Origin: Artocarpus heterophyllus
Taxonomy: Eukaryota; Streptophyta; Magnoliopsida; Rosales; Moraceae
Reading direction: 5' to 3'
Assembly (NCBI GenBank): GCA_025403435.1
Contig: CM046333.1
Span: 31,393,521-31,457,520 of the forward strand
DNA: 64,000 bases
In this document: one piece after another, positions 32,987-43,422 of the stretch
Position numbering within the stretch: the stretch's first letter is position 1
How the letters are laid out: each line of letters starts with the position of its first letter
Position numbers and translations under genes: made by a program
The notes under the pieces: model-generated
The model's input: the letters and a program-made list of their open reading frames with translations, nothing else
Told to the model about the DNA's origin: nothing
Database searches by the model: none

Positions 32987-33626
32987 TTAGAGAGAAAGAT
33001 CCCAATCTCGTTTGCATTTTTCGCAGAGCTTTGATGTTGCAGTGTCCATTTGAGGATCAATGACGTGCATTTTTTCGAGCAATTCCTCTACAGTAGTGGC
33101 AGAGATAAAAATCTTTCTTCCTGACTCATCAAGAAACTTTTGTTCCATAGCATGATCTAAAAAACTAAGCAAACTGTCAAAGTAACCATTTATATTTGAC
33201 AAACCAACAGGTTTAGAGTGTAGTCCTAACAATTTCCAACTAGCAATGGCAAAAAGTTCTTCTAGAGTTCCTAAACCTCCAGGTTAAGCAATGAAAGCAT
33301 CAAAAGCAAACTCTATGTCTCTTATTCGCTCAGGCATACCTGTAACTACTTTTTCAACACCAATGGTAGGACCACTTAAACGACTTTGAGCAAGGACACC
33401 TGGAATAATACCTAAAGCTCCAGTACCTCCAGAACCGTCTTCCAGCAAAGACAGTACCCGTTAAACCTAAACTACCTCCTCCATAGACAAGGTTTATCTT
33501 TTTCGTAGCCAAGACATAGCCTAGATGAAATGCAGTTTCTATGTAATCAATGCCTTTTCCTGATTTAGAACCACAAAACACACAGATATTATTGAACTTT
33601 AAAGATGACTGGGACGAGGAATCCAT
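32987..33626 (-). pseudogene. LOG-like cytokinin phosphoribohydrolase, captured and broken
   Basis: LOG enzymes release active cytokinin bases from their riboside 5'-monophosphates. The ATG at 33626 opens a frame with NNICVFCGSKSGKG and INLVYGGGSLGLTG, the N-terminal Rossmann blocks of the family. After a frameshift near 33450 it continues ALGIIPGV and TGMPERIRDIEFAFDAFIA. It then meets a TAA where Leu is expected, followed by the signature PGGLGTLEE. The last part, LGLHSKPVGLSNINGYFDSL to KCKRDWDLSL, is open to 32987. The total matches the family length of about 210 residues. It is intronless and lies between the element's accessory frame and 3' LTR. It diverges from ordinary plant LOGs around MPERIRDIEF (normally MHQRK type). 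Identity is from remembered family motifs. Confidence 0.82.
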
Positions 33627-34098
33627 GATAATTACTAAGACTAAGACTCTTTTTTTTTTTTGACTGACTCTATCTTACAAATTTGCTCTGAGAAAAACTT
33701 AAGAACTAAAAGGATTTTATAGACACCTAAAGAGAACGTTGGGTAAAATTAAATAAAGACAGCTGTGATGACAGACGAGGACAGATAAATGTGACACCCT
33801 GCAGACAACTTGTACCTGACAACACTATTAACCTTTTGACAAACTAGACTTTACTGTACAACTTTTGACAAATGGAACTAAATTTTAAAAATTCAAAGCA
33901 AAGCTTATCTTACACGACACACAAGATACCTACCGAAGAAAATTATGCATCTGAAAAAAAAAAGAAAAGTCAAGATATTATTATTATAAGATAAATGGCA
34001 CGATCACAACTATTAAACAACAACTGTATAAATCACAAAAATAAAAATCTTTTTGTTGATGAAATTTTATTCGAGAATGAGTTGAAGAAAACTTTTGT

Positions 34099-34146
34099 TC
34101 ATCAAAACGCGTTTCCAGAAATTCCGTTACTTAGCCGTTTTGATGA
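34099..34146 (-). other. Covarying hairpin HP4
   Basis: TCATCAAAACG (34099-34109) pairs perfectly with CGTTTTGATGA (34136-34146) around CGTTTCCAGAA and CTTAGC. A further outer pair, TTATTCGAG with CTCGAATAA, flanks it at about 34072-34183. Confidence 0.7.
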
Positions 34147-34239
34147 TTTTTTTCATTAAAACCATGATCATACCTCGAATAAATTTTCAATCAATTTTTT
34201 TTTTTAGAACAAACACAGAAAGAAACAAAGAAGAATACT

Positions 34240-34794
34240 TTACAGACCTTGTTCTGAAGTAGAAGGATCTTGAGTTTGTTTTCCATCTAACATTCTCGCA
34301 AACTGAACAGTTGGGTCTTTTAGCTTTAGATTCCCAAGACGTTCTTTTTCTTCATGAAATTGAGGCTAGAGTTGTTTCATAGCCCCCCAAACGTATCCAC
34401 TTGGATGGGACTCAAGAGAAACTCAGAGATCTTTTAAGTTTTCATTCTTAAGACCATTTTTACAGAACTGAATTTTATCTTCCCTATTTCTAGATACGAA
34501 ACCAGGTGAGGGACATTTTCTAGAACAAGTTTGACGAGAACATTTATGACATTTTGACTCCATACAACGAATTCTTCTTTTTCTAGCACACAGACTTGTA
34601 CCCATACCAGGCAAACCTATATTATTTACATCACTTGAACGAGCAAGACCTTCTATGTACATCTTAATATCAGTAGGAAGCTTAAAACGTGAAAGTACCC
34701 AAAGACGAGTGACTCTAGTTTTGTACTTCTTTCTGATTTCTCTTTGAGAAAGTGAAGGGAAATATTTCTTTAAGTGCTCATATTTCGGATCCAT
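34240..34794 (-). pseudogene. Accessory Cys-rich reading frame, unknown function
   Basis: I do not recognise this protein. From the ATG at 34794 (MDPKYEHLKKYFPSLSQREI) a single frame of 185 codons runs to TAA at 34240-34242. It is interrupted only by TGA at 34423-34425 and a TAG in KQL-stop-PQFHEE. The middle holds a basic, Cys-rich cluster (RKRRIRCMESKCHKCSRQTC, then SRKC) that could bind zinc or nucleic acid. The end is polar (VQFARMLDGKQTQDPSTSEQ). It sits between protease and the LOG-like gene, where RT would normally be. A longer start at 34824 uses Gypsy-B LTR bases and is rejected. Confidence 0.55.
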
Positions 34795-34811
34795 GATTGA
34801 GGAATTGAGAT

Positions 34812-35612
34812 TGATACGAACCACGCCAAGAACTGACGCGACCCTAACCGAAGTTGGTTTCCAAGATCAACTTTCTAACCGGTTTTGGATGGAACCGCGA
34901 CCCGATGCCCAACAAGAAGCACGAACCTTGGTATGTGAGGACGCCACAATCAGCTATGGAGAGACCGATTGATAAGTCTTGGTATGTGAGGACGCCACAA
35001 TCAGCTATGGATGGACTAATTGATAAGTCTATGAACGCCACGGAAATTTCCGATAAGTTTGAATAGTTCGTTTAGGAACTAAAGAGAATTAAACCTCAAA
35101 ATTATGTGTTATTACTTGTATCCCATTGAATGAAATTCGTTACAATATATAGGGGTTCCTATGCGAATTTTCAGCTCCTAATTCCCCATGGAATTTCGGC
35201 AAATCAATTACCAAATCACCTAATCTAAAGCAAATAAGGTAAGTGTCCTTAATGGCTTAAAAACTTTACAATAATAGAAATAAACAAACGAAAATAAAGG
35301 AAACTAGACATTAAAAAGGTCAAAAGCTGATTCTTCTCGCCATGTGTCGCCTCAAAATGGGAAAGTAACTGAAATGGAAATTACTCAATCCCTTCTATAG
35401 CTTGAATCACGCATTTATTGGTCTGGTTGTCGCATGCAATTCCCTCAATGGGCCTCCATGCAATAGCTTGAGCCCAAGTTGCTTGAATCAGCCCAAAAAG
35501 CGTTTCTTTAAACTTCTTCGCACGAGCTCTCGTAACCGGACCAATGGGAACTTGAATTGGATCTGAATATGTCTCCCACGTGCTCTTGCTTGTGCTAACG
35601 ATGTCCTCATCA
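34812..35612 (-). repeat. Gypsy-B 3' LTR
   Basis: It ends CGATGTCCTCATCA beside the polypurine tract (35613-35628, AGGAGGGGAA on the element strand). It contains two tandem copies of a 51-bp unit at 34927-34977 and 34978-35028. It also encodes the last 77 codons of pol. Confidence 0.95.
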
Positions 35613-36976
35613 TTCCCCTCCTCTTGAGAAGGATTTGTCCTCAAATCGTCGCCTGCATCAAAAGGACTTAGGTCAGAAACATTAAAGGAGGCACTTACAC
35701 CATACTCACCTGGCAAGTCTAGCTTGTACGCATTATCGTTGATCCTTTCGAGAATTTGAAAAGGACCATCCCCTCTAGGCAATAGCTTGGATTTCCTTTG
35801 TTCCGAAAATCGTTCCTTGTGTAAGTGCAACCACACCCAATCACCGGGCTCGAAGACGAGCTTGTGACGTCCTTTGTTGGCTTGTTCAGCATATTGTTTA
35901 GTCCTTCGCTTGATGTTGAGTCTTGCCTTCTCGTGTATCTGCTTAACAAGATCAGCTTTTCTTTTTCCATCTAAATTCACATGCTCAGACAAAGGTATTG
36001 GCATTAAATCCAAAGGAGTTAAAGGATTAAAACCATAAACAATTTCAAACAGTGAAAATTGAGTAGCAGAATGAACAGATCGATTATAAGCAAACTCAAC
36101 ATGTGGTAAACACTCCTCCCATGTTTTGATGTTCTTTTTAATGACAGCCCTCAACAAAGTAGACAAGGTTCTATTCACAATTTTTGTTTGACCATCGGTT
36201 TGTGGGTGACAAGTAGTTGAAAACAATAGCTTAGTCCCTAACTTAGCCCACAAAGTCTTCCAAAAGTAGCTTAAGAACTTGGTGTCCCTATCAGAAACAA
36301 TTGTCCTAGGCATACCATGAAGTCTCACAATTTCCCTAAAGAACAAATCAGCAACATTGGAAGCATCATCTGTCTTGTGGCATGGAATAAAATGAGCCAT
36401 CTTTGAAAACCTATCCACGACCACAAATATTGAGTCTCTTCCCCGTTTAGACCTAGGCAAACCTAACACAAAATCCATCGAAATATCAATCCAGGGTTCA
36501 CTAGGTATTGGTAAAGGGGTGTATAAACCATGGGCCTGCACTCTTGATTTAGCCTGCCTACAAGTTACACATCTACCACAAAGCCTCTCAACATCTCGTT
36601 TCATATGTGGCCAATAGAAGTGTTCCTGCAACATAGCTAAAGTCTTCATTACTCCAAAATGTCCCATCAATCCTCCCCCATGGGATTCCCTCACTAGCAA
36701 ATCTCTTAATGAACAATTAGGCACACATAATTTATTCTCCCGAAACAAGTATCCCTCATGCCTAAAGTACTTACCACTAGCAATTCTCTCACAAGCTTGA
36801 TACTCAGTACTAAAGTCATGATCATTAGCATATAACTCTTTAATGTGTTCAAAACCCAGTAGTTTAGCATTAAGAGTTGAGATTAAGATATACCTGCGAG
36901 AAAGTGCATCGGCAACGACGTTTTCCTTACCTTGCTTGTAGCGAATGACATACGGAAACGTCTCTATGAATTCCAC
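35381..36976 (-). pseudogene. Gypsy-B RNase H end, integrase and C-terminal tail
   Basis: This frame follows a frameshift near 37010. It holds [17 protein letters not shown], the integrase zinc finger ([12 protein letters not shown]), core residues [15 protein letters not shown] and [13 protein letters not shown], and the [18 protein letters not shown] end domain. It finishes inside the 3' LTR with [20 protein letters not shown] and the stop at 35381. All D,D,E residues appear present. Confidence 0.92.
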
Positions 36977-39137
36977 CCAACGAGCATGCCTTTTGTTCAG
37001 CTTGTGCTAGGCCCTTCAAGTGTTTCAGGGACTCATGATCAGTGTGAATCACGAACTCCTTAGGCCATAGGTAGTGCTGCCATGTCTCTAATGCCCGAAC
37101 CAATGCATACATCTCTTTATCATAAGTTGGGTAATTAAGAGTTGCTCCATTCAGCTTCTCACTGAAATATGCTATTGGTCTCCCTTCCTGCATTAAAACA
37201 GCACCAATTCCAACACCTGAAGCATCACATTCAATCTCAAAAGTTTTGGAAAAATTAGGTAAAGATAACAATGGAGCATTTGTCAACTTCTCCTTGAGTA
37301 GCTGAAATGCCTTTTCTTGCTCTTCTCCCCATCTAAACCCAACATTCTTCTTGATGACTTCAGTCAGTGGTGCGGCTATAGTACTGAAATCTTTCACAAA
37401 CCGCCGGTAGAAACTAGCAAGTCCATGAAAACTCCGTACATTTCCCACACTAGTTGGACTCGGCCACTCCTGGATGGCTCGCACCTTTTCTTCATCAACC
37501 TGTATACCTTGAGCACTAACAACAAAACCAAGAAACACAAGCTTATCTGTGCAAAAGGTACATTTCTTGAGGTTAGCATACAACTTTTCCTTCCGCAAAA
37601 CATCTAAAACAAGTTTCAAATGTTCAATATGTTCATCCAAATTGCTGCTATAGATAAGGATATCATCAAAATAAACAACGACAAATTTTCCAATAAAAGC
37701 TCGCAAAACATGGTTCATTAAACGCATAAATGTGCTAGGCGCATTGGTTAAACCGAAAGGCATTACCAACCACTCATACAAGCCTTGTTTTGTTTTGAAA
37801 GCCATTTTCCACTCATCTCCCTCTTTCATGCGAATTTGATGATATCCACTCTTTAGATCAATTTTAGAAAACACACAAGCACCATGCAATTCATCTAACA
37901 TGTCATCCAAGCGAGGAATGGGATGTCGATACTTTACCGTGATGTTGTTGATGGCTCGACAATCAACGCACATCCTCCAAGTCCCATCTTTCTTAGGCAC
38001 AAGTAAAACTGGTACGGCGCACGGGCTCATGCTTTCTCTCACGTGTCCCTTCTCCATCAACTCATTTACCTGCCATTGGAGTTCCTTCCTCTCCTCGGGA
38101 TTACTCCTATAGGCTGGTTGGTTTGGGATTGTAGCTCCAGGTATGAAGTCGATTTGATGTTCAATCCCGCGGATTGGAGGTAAACCTTGCGGTGTTTCCT
38201 CGGGAAAGATATCCTCATAATCCTGCAAAAGAGAAACAACATAACTATGCAAGGTGGAATCAAGATCGTTAGTGTTTAATAACGCCTCCTTGTACATGAG
38301 TAAAATCATCGGCTGATTAGAAAACAAAGCTCTTCTCACATCACTCTTTCTTGCATAAAAGTTTGTTTTTCTCTCTACTTTTCTCTCATTGGCTGATTGT
38401 GAATTCTTTTTAGCCCTCTCAATTTTCTCTCCCTTGCTCTCTTTGCTCTCCTTTTTCTCGGCCATCTCTTCTTTTTTTCTCTCACTGGCCGAACTCTCTC
38501 TCTGCACTCCCACTCTTGATTTTTCTTCGCTCTTCATTTTTTTATCACTTTCTCTCTGTAAGCTCACTTGGTCTTCATAGACCTCTTTTGGTGTTAATGG
38601 AACCAGAGTGATCGTCTTTTGATTGTGAACGAATGAGTACTTGTTGGTGAAACCATCATGCTTAACTCGCCGATCAAATTGCCATGGTCTGCCTAATAAC
38701 AAGTGCCCAGCTTGCATCGGAACCACATCGCACAAAACTTCATCTTCATATCTTCCAATGCGAAAAGGAACTAACACCTGTTTATGCACCTTTACCTCAC
38801 CAGTATCATTTAACCATTGCAATTTATATGGTCTAGGATGCTTAATTGTTGGCAGGTCTAACTTCTCTACCATGGTTGTGCTAGCAACATTTGTACAACT
38901 CCCACCATCAATAATCACACTACATACCTTGTTTAGAACGTGGCACCTAGTGTGGAAGATGTTTTCCCGTTGCACCTCTTCATCTTCTTCTTTGGCTTGC
39001 ACACTTAAAGCTCTCCTTGTGACCAACAATTCTCCTTGGACAGCGCACTCCTCATCGTTGGCATCCTCTAATGAAGGCATAGAATCATTGTCCGAATCCT
39101 CCTCGGTTTCAATGTCTCCATTGTCCCGCACCACCAT
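36927..39137 (-). pseudogene. Gypsy-B protease, RT and RNase H
   Basis: A 736-codon open frame carries the protease site IIDGGSCTN, a K/E/S-rich linker and RT with [13 protein letters not shown] and YFDDILIY. RNase H follows with [18 protein letters not shown]. After LKHLKG an extra base near 37010 shifts the frame to a premature end. Upstream it is in frame with gag and separated only by the knuckle stop, so gag and pol formed one polyprotein. Confidence 0.92.
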
Positions 39138-39179
39138 AACTCGTTTGTTCAGACATTGGCTTGCTATATGACCCCTGCC

Positions 39180-40220
39180 TTAACATTTAAAACATTTAAT
39201 ATCACGAGTCCGAGTAGTGGAAGAATCGGATTTACCTTGATTCCCATGGCTGGCCACCTCTTGTTTTTGCTCGATCTTTGGCTTGGGGTTGGATTGCTTC
39301 TCATCCCTCTTCCATTGGTTGATTTTCCAAGCCGATGTACTCGGGTTTTGGCTAGGACGTGTGCTACTGCCCCTCCTCATAAGTTGATTCTCAATTTTAA
39401 TAGCCATGTGCACCATGTCCTCCAACTCCACATAATGTTGTAACTCAACGGCATTGTGGATATCTCGATTCAAGCCCGCCAAAAACCTTGCCATTGTAGC
39501 CTCCCGATCCTCCTCTATATTAGCCCGAATCATCATAACCTCCATCTCCTTATAGTACTCCTCTACACTCCGGTTGCCCTGCTTAAGGTTTTGTAGTTTG
39601 TTGTACAACTCCCGGTAGTAGTAAGTTGGTACAAATCGCTTCCTCATCACGGTCTTCATCTCTTCCCATGACTCAATAGGCCGCTCTCTATTGCGTCTCC
39701 TGTTTATAACAAGCTTATCCCACCAAGTAATAGCATAATCAGAAAATTCAATTACAGCCAATTTTACCTTCTTTGCCTCAGAATAGTAGTGGCAGTCAAA
39801 GATGAACTCCATTTTCTTCTCCCATTCTAGGTACGCTTCTAGATTGGATTTGCCTTGAAATGATGGTATCTTCATTTTTATGCCTCTCAGGCTATCATCT
39901 TCCCGGTTCCTAACGCCTCTATCCCGTCCAAATCTTCTGTGACTACCCGTTGAATCTTCTCCTTCGTCGAACTCTTCCCCATAAATCCTATAGTAGTCAT
40001 CAACCTCTCCTCTAACCGGAACCCTTTCTCGCCTTCGCGCATGAGGAACATGTTGTGGCTGTTCCACACGTGCATTCTCTATCCGGTCTATCCTCTCATG
40101 AAGCTGTCCTATCTCTTCCCTCAACAATCGCCTCATCTCCCCCATCATCGCTTCCATAAGAAGTTTTGGGTCTGCTGCACCCGAGGTACCCTCAATAGTG
40201 TTCTTGCTGTTGTTTGACAT
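39180..40220 (-). pseudogene. Gypsy-B gag
   Basis: The ATG at 40220 (MSNNSKNTIEG) opens capsid blocks MKIPSFQGKSNLEAYLEWEK and FVPTYYYRELYNKLQNLKQG. It ends DIKCFKC followed by TAA at 39180-39182, where the other copies have CAA (Gln) in the knuckle [14 protein letters not shown]. The frame reopens at once as pol. An in-frame ATG 13 codons upstream exists, but it is not conserved. Confidence 0.92.
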
Positions 40221-40796
40221 TTTCCAAAGGACCTTACCACACTCCCTTACGTGTTTCACTCGTGAATTGGTTCACTCAATTTCACTCGTGTTTACACTCA
40301 ATACTTTCGGCTTTTGTCCACTCTAATGCTCTCGCCTCTATGCCTTTTTCCACTCATTAATTCTCACTCAGTTCCTATAAAACTAGTCAAATCAATATCG
40401 AAATTTCCTTGACAATTCACAAATAGATTACCAAAGAGACAAGACTATAACAGGAACAAAGAATTTAGGCTTTTCAGAATCACACCCAAAAGGAACAAAA
40501 TTTCAGCAAAAATTTTTTTGGTCTATGCAGGGAATTCAATTTTGGATTCCTTAAACGATGAATAACAAGAATCTGAAATAAAAAATTATGGAAGGTTTCC
40601 AGACTTTTTTTTGGATCCTCTTGTTTTTCTTCTTTTCCTTTTTTTTTTTTTTCTTTTCGTTTCTTTTCTTTCTTTCTTTTCTTTTCGGATCTTTTTTTTT
40701 TTTTAACCGACTTTGATAATGGAAATCAAAAACTTACGAATAACTAAAACAAACATAAACTAAGAGAACGGATAAGCAAAACCTGATTAGAACCTC

Positions 40797-40808
40797 GCTT
40801 TGATACCA
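40797..40808 (-). other. Gypsy-B primer-binding site
   Basis: The element strand reads TGGTATCAAAGC just inside the 5' LTR, one base from the initiator-Met site. Confidence 0.75.
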
Positions 40809-40810
40809 AA

Positions 40811-41611
40811 TGATACGAACCACGCCAAGAACTGACGCGACCCTAACCGAAGTTGGTTTCCAAGATCAACTTTCTAACCGGTTTTGGATGGAACCGCGAC
40901 CCGATGCCCAACAAGAAGCACGAACCTTGGTATGTGAGGACGCCACAATCAGCTATGGAGAGACCGATTGATAAGTCTTGGTATGTGAGGACGCCACAAT
41001 CAGCTATGGATGGACTGATTGATAAGTCTATGAATGCCACGGAAATTTCCGATAAGTTTGAATAGTTCGTTTAGGAACTAAAGAGAATTAAACCTCAAAA
41101 TTATGTGTTATTACTTGTATCCCATTGAATGAAATTCGTTACAATATATAGGGGTTCCTATGCGAATTTTCAGCTCCTAATTCCCCATGGAATTTCGGCA
41201 AATCAATTACCAAATCACCTAATCTAAAGCAAATAAGGTAAGTGTCCTTAATGGCTTAAAAACTTTACAATAATAGAAATAAACAAACGAAAATAAAGGA
41301 AACTAGACATTAAAAAGGTCAAAAGCTGATTCTTCTCGCCATGTGTCGCCTCAAAATGGGAAAGTAACTGAAATGGAAATTACTCAATCCCTTCTATAGC
41401 TTGAATCACGCATTTATTGGTCTGGTTGTCGCATGCAATTCCCTCAATGGGCCTCCATGCAATAGCTTGAGCCCAAGTTGCTTGAATCAGCCCAAAAAGT
41501 GTTTCTTTAAACTTCTTCGCACGAGCTCTCGTAACCGGACCAATGGGAACTTGAATTGGATCTGAATATGTCTCCCACGTGCTCTTGCTTGTGCTAACGA
41601 TGTCCTCATCA
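40811..41611 (-). repeat. Gypsy-B 5' LTR
   Basis: It is identical in length to 34812-35612. The three differences seen are A/G near 35016, C/T near 35035 and C/T near 35500 (left-LTR coordinates). Confidence 0.95.
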
Positions 41612-42246
41612 GAGATTCTTGAGAGTGAATTAAGAGCTTTAAGAGAGAGTTTGAGAGAGAATTGTGAAGATTTTTGTGGAAGCAGAAGAAAAGGAGATTG
41701 AAGATTTTCTGGAAAAAATGTTTAAAAGATTGAAGAACTTTGAAAGAGTTTTGAAGAATTTCTCAGAATTTTAGTGAGAAGACAAAGAGAATTCGAGAGA
41801 GAAAACAAGAAATTTAGAGAGAGAAAGAACAAAGATTTCTGAGCTTAGATGTACAGTAACATATTTTATAGATAAGGGGTAGACTTCTATTCAGACACAG
41901 GGAAGACTATTCAGACGCATGCGGGAATAATGGGCTGAACTAAAATGGGCTAAAGAAAGGTAACCTAATAGATTACTCAGAAATGAAAATATTTTTGTGT
42001 TTTTGAGTTTTTCAAATTTTTTTTTGACAAAGATCTAAAATTCAGAAAAATTCATTGAAAATTATTTCATTAAAATGCGTTTCTAGAGGCCGTTGATACA
42101 AAAATACCAACTAATAGTGCTGATTACAACCTCCATAATTTCTGCCATTTTAATGAATTTTTGAAATTATTTTTTTTATTTTTAGGAAAAACAAAGAAAA
42201 TAAAGATACAACAAACAAATACAAAAACATAAACACAATACAAACA
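41612..42246 (-). other. Athila-like spacer after protease, with HP5
   Basis: No reading frame is supported. HP5 (42066-42157) pairs TTCATTAAAATG with CATTTTAATGAA perfectly over 12 bp. It carries the family blocks CGTTTCTAGAGG and CTGC at the stem bases. The segment near 41620-41830 is rich in GAGAGA runs. It is separated from the accessory frame only by Gypsy-B. Confidence 0.65.
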
Positions 42247-43399
42247 TTAATCTATAACCATGATTTTAGTTTCAGGATCGGAGTCAGAATCGTCAATGTT
42301 GATGACTGTTGGAAGAGTTGCTCTAAACCTTCCTAAAATATAGCACTCCCAAAAAGTTAAGTTGCCAGCAGCTGCAAAGAATCTTTGCTGAAATTTTTCT
42401 TCATCCATGAGATCATACATGAGATCATCCATAGTGTCACCCATCACCTCATCCTCAGGTCCTTCTTCAAAAACTTCATTTTCACATTTAGCTTCAAAAT
42501 TTGAATTTTTAGCTTCAGGAGATTGGTCAAAAACATTCACAGAATGGTTATCAACTTTGGGTGGGACATTCGAATCAAAAGAATTAGCCAAATCAGCCAA
42601 GGGATCAACAAACGTTCTAGAAGTATTGCTCTCAACAAAGTTAACTTCACATTTTCCAGAGGGTGATTGTGCCATGTTAAAAACGTTGAACTCTAAGGTC
42701 ATATTTCCAAAAGACAATTTTAGTATTCCATTTCTACAATTAATCAAAGCATTAGAAGTTGCAAGAAATGGACGACCTAAAATGATAGGAATTTGAACAT
42801 TTGAATTTGTGACAGGTTGTGTATCCAAAACAATGAAATCCACTGGTAGTAAAATTTATCAATTTGGACTAACACATCATCGACAACACCTCTTGGAATT
42901 TTACAGATCGATCAGCTAGTTGTAGTGTGACAGAAGTTGGCTTTAGTTCACCTAAAACTAATTGCTGATAAACAGAATAAGGTAAGAGGTTGACACTAGC
43001 ACCAAGGTCTAACAAAGCATGTTCAATTTGAGTATTTCTGATGATGCAAGAAATTGTGGGACAACCAGGATCTTTGTATTTCAATGATGAATCATGTTGA
43101 ATGATGGAACTAACATTCTCAGCTAAAAATGCAGTTTTAGTCACATTATGCTTTCTTTTAATTGTACAACAATCTTTCAAAAATTTAGCATAAGATGGGA
43201 CTTGTTTGATTGCATCTAAAAGTGGAATGTTAATTTTGACTTGTTTGAACAGTTCAAAAACTTCAGCGTTTTTGTCAAACTTCTCTTTTGAAAGCAAAGC
43301 TTGAGGAAATGGAATCTTTGGAACAAATTTCTCTTTTGAAACACTCTTTTCTCTTTCAGAATTTTCCTCATCACTATTAATTTGATCACCACTTTTCAA
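42247..43399 (-). pseudogene. Athila-like protease
   Basis: The frame 43399-42869 has a charged linker, then LLDAIKQVPSYAKFLKDCC and ALLDLGASVNLLPYSVYQQL, the Athila/Tat-type protease with DLG in place of DSG. A frameshift near 42860 passes to 42843-42247: MDFIVLDTQPVTNSNVQIPI, ILGRPFLATSNALINCRNG and LSFGNMTLEFNVFN. The acidic tail leads to a stop where RT would begin, but no RT similarity follows. Confidence 0.85.
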
Positions 43400-43422
43400 A
43401 GTTGAATTAACTTTTTGATCTT

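Larger units (their letters stand above)
34812..41611 (-). mobile_element. Gypsy-B: young complete Ty3/gypsy element
   Basis: Two 801-bp LTRs (34812-35612 and 40811-41611) differ at three positions by my reading. GAGAT flanks both sides (34807-34811 and 41612-41616). The internal region has gag, protease, RT, RNase H and integrase with one stop and one 1-bp frameshift. It is the youngest and innermost insertion of the nest. It belongs with Gypsy-C to the subfamily with [12 protein letters not shown] and [12 protein letters not shown]. Confidence 0.97.

Noticed and set aside
32987..33626. LOG-like sequence as a normal host gene
   Set aside because: It is intronless, broken by a frameshift and a stop, lies inside LTRs with a matched TSD, and is on the element strand. 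Plant LOG genes normally have several introns.
34795..34824. Upstream start (MVRINLNSSI) for the accessory frame
   Set aside because: Those codons come partly from the Gypsy-B LTR and the target duplication, so they are not part of the original element.
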